The position numbers and the translations under genes are program-made. A DNA stretch of 64,000 nt from a bacterium (GTDB lineage: Bacteria > Verrucomicrobiota > Verrucomicrobiia > Verrucomicrobiales > Akkermansiaceae): assembly GCA_018222765.1 (NCBI GenBank), contig JAAEZT010000003.1, forward strand, positions 124,001-188,000, in the 5' to 3' direction. Below are positions 60,504-64,000 of the stretch, in pieces. The notes beneath the pieces are model-generated. The model saw only the letters and a list, made by a program, of their open reading frames with translations. It was not told the origin of the DNA and searched no databases. Position 1 is the stretch's first letter; each line of letters starts with the position of its first letter.

Positions 60504-61844
60504 TCACAAAGATTCCACCCCCGCATATCCAAAGCCGGGACCGGAGAGCGTGCTCAGGTCAAGAATGCCACCCCGTCGTTGATACAAGCCGGGATGCACT
60601 TTAAGAAACTCCGACGAAGCCTCGGGGTAAAACTGCATCCCGTTACTCTCCACACCGCAAATCGTTCCGGCGTAGGCAGCCAATAAAACATGCGGCACTT
60701 GGGCTAACCTTGGATTAGTCAAATCCTGCACCATGAGAGTCATCCCGTGCTCCTTGGCCCAGCAAAGACTGAGCAGCGCTCCGGTCAAAGTCTTACAGGT
60801 CTTCAATGCCACACTGGTCCAGCCCAACTCCCGGCCCAGACGCACAAAGCGCCAGTCATGCGCGCTCTCATCCATGAAGAGAGGCTTGCGCTCGCTTACC
60901 GAATGAACGTCGATCCTATTAGCCTCCAAATCATACGGGAAAGGCTGCTCGACATAAACAATGCGATCATAAATCTCAGCCTCTTCCTCTTTCAGGCGAT
61001 CCAAAATCTCATTCACGTAGTCCGGGTCTGTCACCATGCAATTGAAGTCTGTCGTAAGATTCGTCACGTCTTCTTCGAGCGAGATTTTCCCAATTGCCAC
61101 GAGGCGATCATAGTCCCAAGGGAGATCGTTGCCGCGCAATTTAATCTTCAGACAATCCAGACCATCCCGTTGAATCCAATCACGCAAGAGCACCGGGTAA
61201 CCATCGTCAGGCTCCTCACCTGTCAGCTCGCTTTCGTCAATGGCATCCAACCCTCCAACCAAATGCCAGACGGGTTGCTTCATCTCCGGCGTCACAAGAT
61301 AGTCGCCGGGATACTTCCCAAGAAATTTTTGGGCAGGCTCCAAGAAATGACTCAAATCCATCTCGCCCATCCACTCCTGGGTGAGACTTTCGAAGGCCTT
61401 CACATCGTGCAATTTTCCAAAAGCATCATAGAGCGCGAGATCGAATGCCGAGAGGCATACCAAGCCCGCCAAATGCGGCATGAAGGCCTCTTCGTCCAGC
61501 CCTTCATTCTCTTCATCCAGACGATCGTGCAAGCGATCTTCGATATACCGGTGACCAATCGCCATCGGATGCCCCGACTCACCGTGCGCCACCAAATCAT
61601 CGCGCAACACTTTGCAAAATTCCTTCAAGCGATCTTCCCTCTCGGCATAGCCCAAATCCGACGGCCAAACCCAGGCCACGCTCAGCGGCGTCTCAGCCCA
61701 ACCCGTCGCGATCCTGCCATCTTCCCCTTCGACATGCACTGCTACCCTGGCGCAACTCACTTCGGTGAGGGTCTGATTGCCAAACTTCAGCGGCACCCGC
61801 GTCACCACGGAAACAAAGGAGAGATCAATGCGGGAAATTTTCAT
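60504..61844 (-). CDS. Enolase-superfamily enzyme (mandelate racemase/muconate-lactonizing-like)
   Basis: 446 residues from the ATG at 61844 (MKISRIDLSFVSVVTRVPL). The superfamily residues are visible: Lys233 and Lys235 in LKIKLRG, metal ligands Asp266 (TTDFNC), Glu299 (YVEQPF) and Asp325 (FMDESAHDW), and Lys348 in VALKTCKT. This KxK / D-E-D / K set fits the muconate lactonizing enzyme and dipeptide epimerase subgroup. The substrate is unknown. It lies 51 bases downstream of a LysR-type regulator on the same strand, an arrangement that suggests regulation by it. The protein is longer than most in the subgroup (about 350-370), with an extra stretch near 85-125. Confidence 0.85.
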   Translation of the reverse strand: MKISRIDLSFVSVVTRVPLKFGNQTLTEVSCARVAVHVEGEDGRIATGWAETPLSVAWVWPSDLGYAEREDRLKEFCKVLRDDLVAHGESGHPMAIGHRYIEDRLHDRLDEENEGLDEEAFMPHLAGLVCLSAFDLALYDAFGKLHDVKAFESLTQEWMGEMDLSHFLEPAQKFLGKYPGDYLVTPEMKQPVWHLVGGLDAIDESELTGEEPDDGYPVLLRDWIQRDGLDCLKIKLRGNDLPWDYDRLVAIGKISLEEDVTNLTTDFNCMVTDPDYVNEILDRLKEEEAEIYDRIVYVEQPFPYDLEANRIDVHSVSERKPLFMDESAHDWRFVRLGRELGWTSVALKTCKTLTGALLSLCWAKEHGMTLMVQDLTNPRLAQVPHVLLAAYAGTICGVESNGMQFYPEASSEFLKVHPGLYQRRGGILDLSTLSGPGFGYAGVESL

Positions 61845-61895
61845 CGTGCAGCGCCCCCAACTTGCACACCCCTTACACAAGCGACAACCCAGATC

Positions 61896-62795
61896 TTAAA
61901 AGGCCTTCGTGACATTTCGGGAAATCCGCAGGAAATCCTCCTCTACCATAGAAAGGTGACGCGACTCATAACAGAAGTACCCCCATTCCCGCTCGAATTT
62001 CTTGTTGCCCAGCGGAAGGGCAATGAGCTCTCCTGATGCGATTTCCTGTCGTGCCGTCCACGGTGCCACGATGCCCACCCCAAGACCCACTTTGGCCATC
62101 TCCTTGATCGCCCCCATATCGCCCAGACTCAATCCCGGCCGCAATTTGGCACCAGATTTTTCAAAGGACGCTTTCAGCAAGCGATAAGTTTCACTGGCCC
62201 GCGCATAGACCAGAAAAGATTCTTTCTCCACCTCGGCCAACGGAACCTCCCCAAGCTCGGCCCACGGATGGTTGGACGAGACCACAAAAACCAATTCATC
62301 TTCGAAGATCCTCTCAAAACGAGCCCACCCTGGACACCGTCCTCCAATTCCCAGCACCAGATCAATCTCCGCACGTTCGAGAATATCGATCAGTTCCTGA
62401 GTATCCTCCGATTCAATGTGAATCTCACACCGGGGATAAAGCTCTTTGAACTCCCGCATCACTTCCGGCAGCATGTGACTGCACAGCGAATGCGTGACAC
62501 CCACCCGCAGGCGTCCCTGCCCCCAACGCTTGAGTACGCCCAATTCCTCCCCAGCTTTCTCAAGCTCCCCAAGTGCCGCCCGAAAACGCCGAACCAAAAT
62601 CATACCCTGCTGGGATAAAGCCACCCGCTTTCCGGATCTCTCCAGTAACTTGCAATCAAGTTGAGTCTCGAGCGCGCGAATCGAATGACTTACTGCCGAC
62701 TGCGTCACATGAAGACGCTCCGCTGCTTTCGTAAAACTCTCTGTTTCCGCCACTGCTACCAGCGAGCGAACTTGTCGAAGATCAGGCAATTCCAT
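61896..62795 (-). CDS. LysR-type transcriptional regulator
   Basis: 299 residues. The N-terminal winged helix-turn-helix is typical: LRQVRSLVAVAETESFTKAA, LHVTQSAVSHSIRALETQLD and LLERSGKRVALSQQG. The C-terminal part is the LysR substrate-binding domain (LRVGVTHSLCSHMLPEVM, ELIDILERAEIDLVLGIG). The length is standard. It is co-directional with the enolase-superfamily gene 51 bases downstream rather than divergent, the more common layout for this family. The inducer is unknown. Confidence 0.95.
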   Translation of the reverse strand: MELPDLRQVRSLVAVAETESFTKAAERLHVTQSAVSHSIRALETQLDCKLLERSGKRVALSQQGMILVRRFRAALGELEKAGEELGVLKRWGQGRLRVGVTHSLCSHMLPEVMREFKELYPRCEIHIESEDTQELIDILERAEIDLVLGIGGRCPGWARFERIFEDELVFVVSSNHPWAELGEVPLAEVEKESFLVYARASETYRLLKASFEKSGAKLRPGLSLGDMGAIKEMAKVGLGVGIVAPWTARQEIASGELIALPLGNKKFEREWGYFCYESRHLSMVEEDFLRISRNVTKAF

Positions 62796-63017
62796 GAATA
62801 AATTCTATCGGTTCCCCAAAAGGGTGAATCCTCAAGAGCACTCTACATACCAACATTGAGCGAAATTCATCACCCAATCCACAATCGATGAGAGCGACTC
62901 ATGCTAACCCAGCAATATTACTGCATACCTCGCGCTTATTCCGCGTGATCCAGAAGAGAAAAAAGACACCTCCCGCCTCGTCGTTGGCACTGTTAACCAT
63001 GAGGGTTCTTGGCTGTC

Positions 63018-64000
63018 TTATTCCTCACGCAACGCAAAGAGCGTTCCATCCTCACTCCCAACCAACAAAATACCGTCGGCAAAGGAGGGCGCGGCGATGA
63101 TGGATTCACCGAGATCAACTCTCCAAATCTCCTCTCCTTTTTCGAGATCGATGGCGTAGAGCCGACCGTCGCTGGACCCACAAACGAGCGCATTGGTGAA
63201 AAGGAGCGGTGAGCTTTCGACCCGGCCGCCGGTTTTGTATTTCCATATTCCATTTCCATCCTCCCGGGAAATGGCGTGGATCTTCTTGTCGCGGCAGCCA
63301 ATGTAAACTCGTGTCTTGTCGATGGCTGGAGCGGACATGAAGGGAAACTTGCGATCGGTGTATGTCCAACTTGTCTTCCCGGCGGTAACATCAGCGGCGA
63401 GCACTTCGTTTCCATAATTCCCCCAGGCCACGAAGGTTCCTTCGGTCGCCACAGTGGAGACAATCTCCGCACTAGTTTCGACCTGCTTGGCAGGTTTCCC
63501 GGTGGCGAGATCGAGGGTATAGAGAATGCGGTCGCATCCACCGAAGACGATCCACTTTCCATCCACAATCGCTGGTGTGCCATTGATGTATTCCTCGGTC
63601 TGATGAATCCAGACCTGATCTCCCGTTTTAGCATCGAGCGCACGGCAGGCTCCGTCGTAGCCATTCAAGACAACCCAGTGAGTCGAGCCATCCGGGCTGG
63701 GGGTGATGTTTACTCCAGCCGTGATCTTCTCGTTGGTCTGAATCTTCCACCTCTCTTCGCCAGTGGCAAGGTCGAGAGCGTAGAGATAGGTGTCCTGACA
63801 GCCAATGAACAAGGTGTCCTCGAAAATGGCGGGAGCTGCTTCAATGCTGTCTTCAAATTCCTTCTTCCATTTCAGCTCGCCCGTTTTGAGGTCCAACACA
63901 TGCAGCCATCCCAGGTCATTTCCAAAAGCCACCAATCCTTGCGACACGACCGCCTCCCCCGCAATGGGTCCCTCGGTTTCAAATGTCCAAAGTGTGATCG
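63018..64000 (-). CDS. PQQ-type beta-propeller protein (5' end missing)
   Basis: The frame is open from the right edge to the stop at 63018, at least 327 residues; blade sequence (LWTFETEGPIAGEAVVSQG) continues to the edge, so the true start is outside. Blade repeats are clear: VLDLKTGELKWKKEFED, ALDLATGEERWKIQTNE, ALDAKTGDQVWIHQTEE, AISREDGNGIWKYKTGG and AIDLEKGEEIWRVDLGE. Each has a D-x-x-T/K-G-x-x-x-W core typical of BamB-like or PQQ-like propellers. PQQ binding cannot be decided. The end, LLVGSEDGTLFALREE, closes the fold. It is separated by 222 bases of unannotated sequence from the LysR gene. Confidence 0.88.
   Translation of the reverse strand, partial: ITLWTFETEGPIAGEAVVSQGLVAFGNDLGWLHVLDLKTGELKWKKEFEDSIEAAPAIFEDTLFIGCQDTYLYALDLATGEERWKIQTNEKITAGVNITPSPDGSTHWVVLNGYDGACRALDAKTGDQVWIHQTEEYINGTPAIVDGKWIVFGGCDRILYTLDLATGKPAKQVETSAEIVSTVATEGTFVAWGNYGNEVLAADVTAGKTSWTYTDRKFPFMSAPAIDKTRVYIGCRDKKIHAISREDGNGIWKYKTGGRVESSPLLFTNALVCGSSDGRLYAIDLEKGEEIWRVDLGESIIAAPSFADGILLVGSEDGTLFALREE

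Noticed and set aside
60747-62036. A 429-codon open frame antisense to the enolase-superfamily gene and the end of the LysR gene
   Set aside because: It crosses two well-supported genes on the other strand and has no motifs.

Overview
The window looks like a chromosome fragment from the Planctomycetota-Verrucomicrobiota-Chlamydiota (PVC) group, most likely Verrucomicrobiota of the order Verrucomicrobiales. The reasons are three sets of genes typical of these phyla (DUF1592/DUF1588 with DUF1552, and two DUF1549/DUF1553 with DUF1501 pairs), a PEP-CTERM protein, a giant CotH/lamin-tail protein, DUF1080 and DUF6797 proteins, and a recurring C-terminal module seen in several secreted proteins. I saw no rRNA, tRNA, CRISPR array, insertion sequence or phage gene.

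Layout. 1-3302 (minus): a cytochrome-type DUF1592 protein followed by a DUF1552 protein cut by the left edge. 3445-6155: a papain-like peptidase carrying an EF-hand-like pair, and a secreted beta-rich protein. 6395-10203 (plus): the first DUF1549/DUF1553-DUF1501 pair. 10417-16479: a 2020-residue CotH protein. 16508-19419 (minus): a secreted protein with a hairpin-rich leader, and a two-domain glycosyltransferase. 19564-23534 (plus): the second DUF1549/DUF1553-DUF1501 pair, overlapping by ATGA. Leucyl aminopeptidase and a PQQ-type propeller follow.

26785-32017 (minus) holds a NarL-type response regulator and histidine kinase pair, then two paralogous secreted proteins with different C-terminal tails and a shared palindrome in both upstream regions. 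32299-46698 is rich in exported enzymes: SGNH hydrolase, a double HtrA-like protease, isochorismatase-fold hydrolase, SASA esterase, DUF1080 protein, alpha/beta hydrolase, a DUF6797-propeller-cupredoxin fusion and a PhoD-type phosphatase, with an Acr3 arsenite transporter among them. 46735-63017 is mostly minus-strand housekeeping and envelope genes: leuS, a Ser-rich lipoprotein, a beta-lactamase-fold hydrolase, exported MsrB, a degenerate M23 protein, a phospholipase-D-type synthase, a phosphoesterase, an ABC-2 exporter operon, glutamate-type dehydrogenase, pyrE, an enolase-superfamily enzyme and a LysR regulator. The right edge cuts another PQQ-type propeller.

How it works together (inference): most products carry signal peptides or Tat signals. 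The left half reads as a set of exported heme-protein/Tat-protein pairs, and the middle as an exported hydrolase set suited to a glycan- or ester-degrading lifestyle. The most unusual items are the HtrA-like protein whose second protease domain is split by a PDZ domain and has lost its catalytic residues, the paralogue pair with swapped C-terminal tails plus shared palindrome, the structured leader at 17324-17520, and the cupredoxin fusion.
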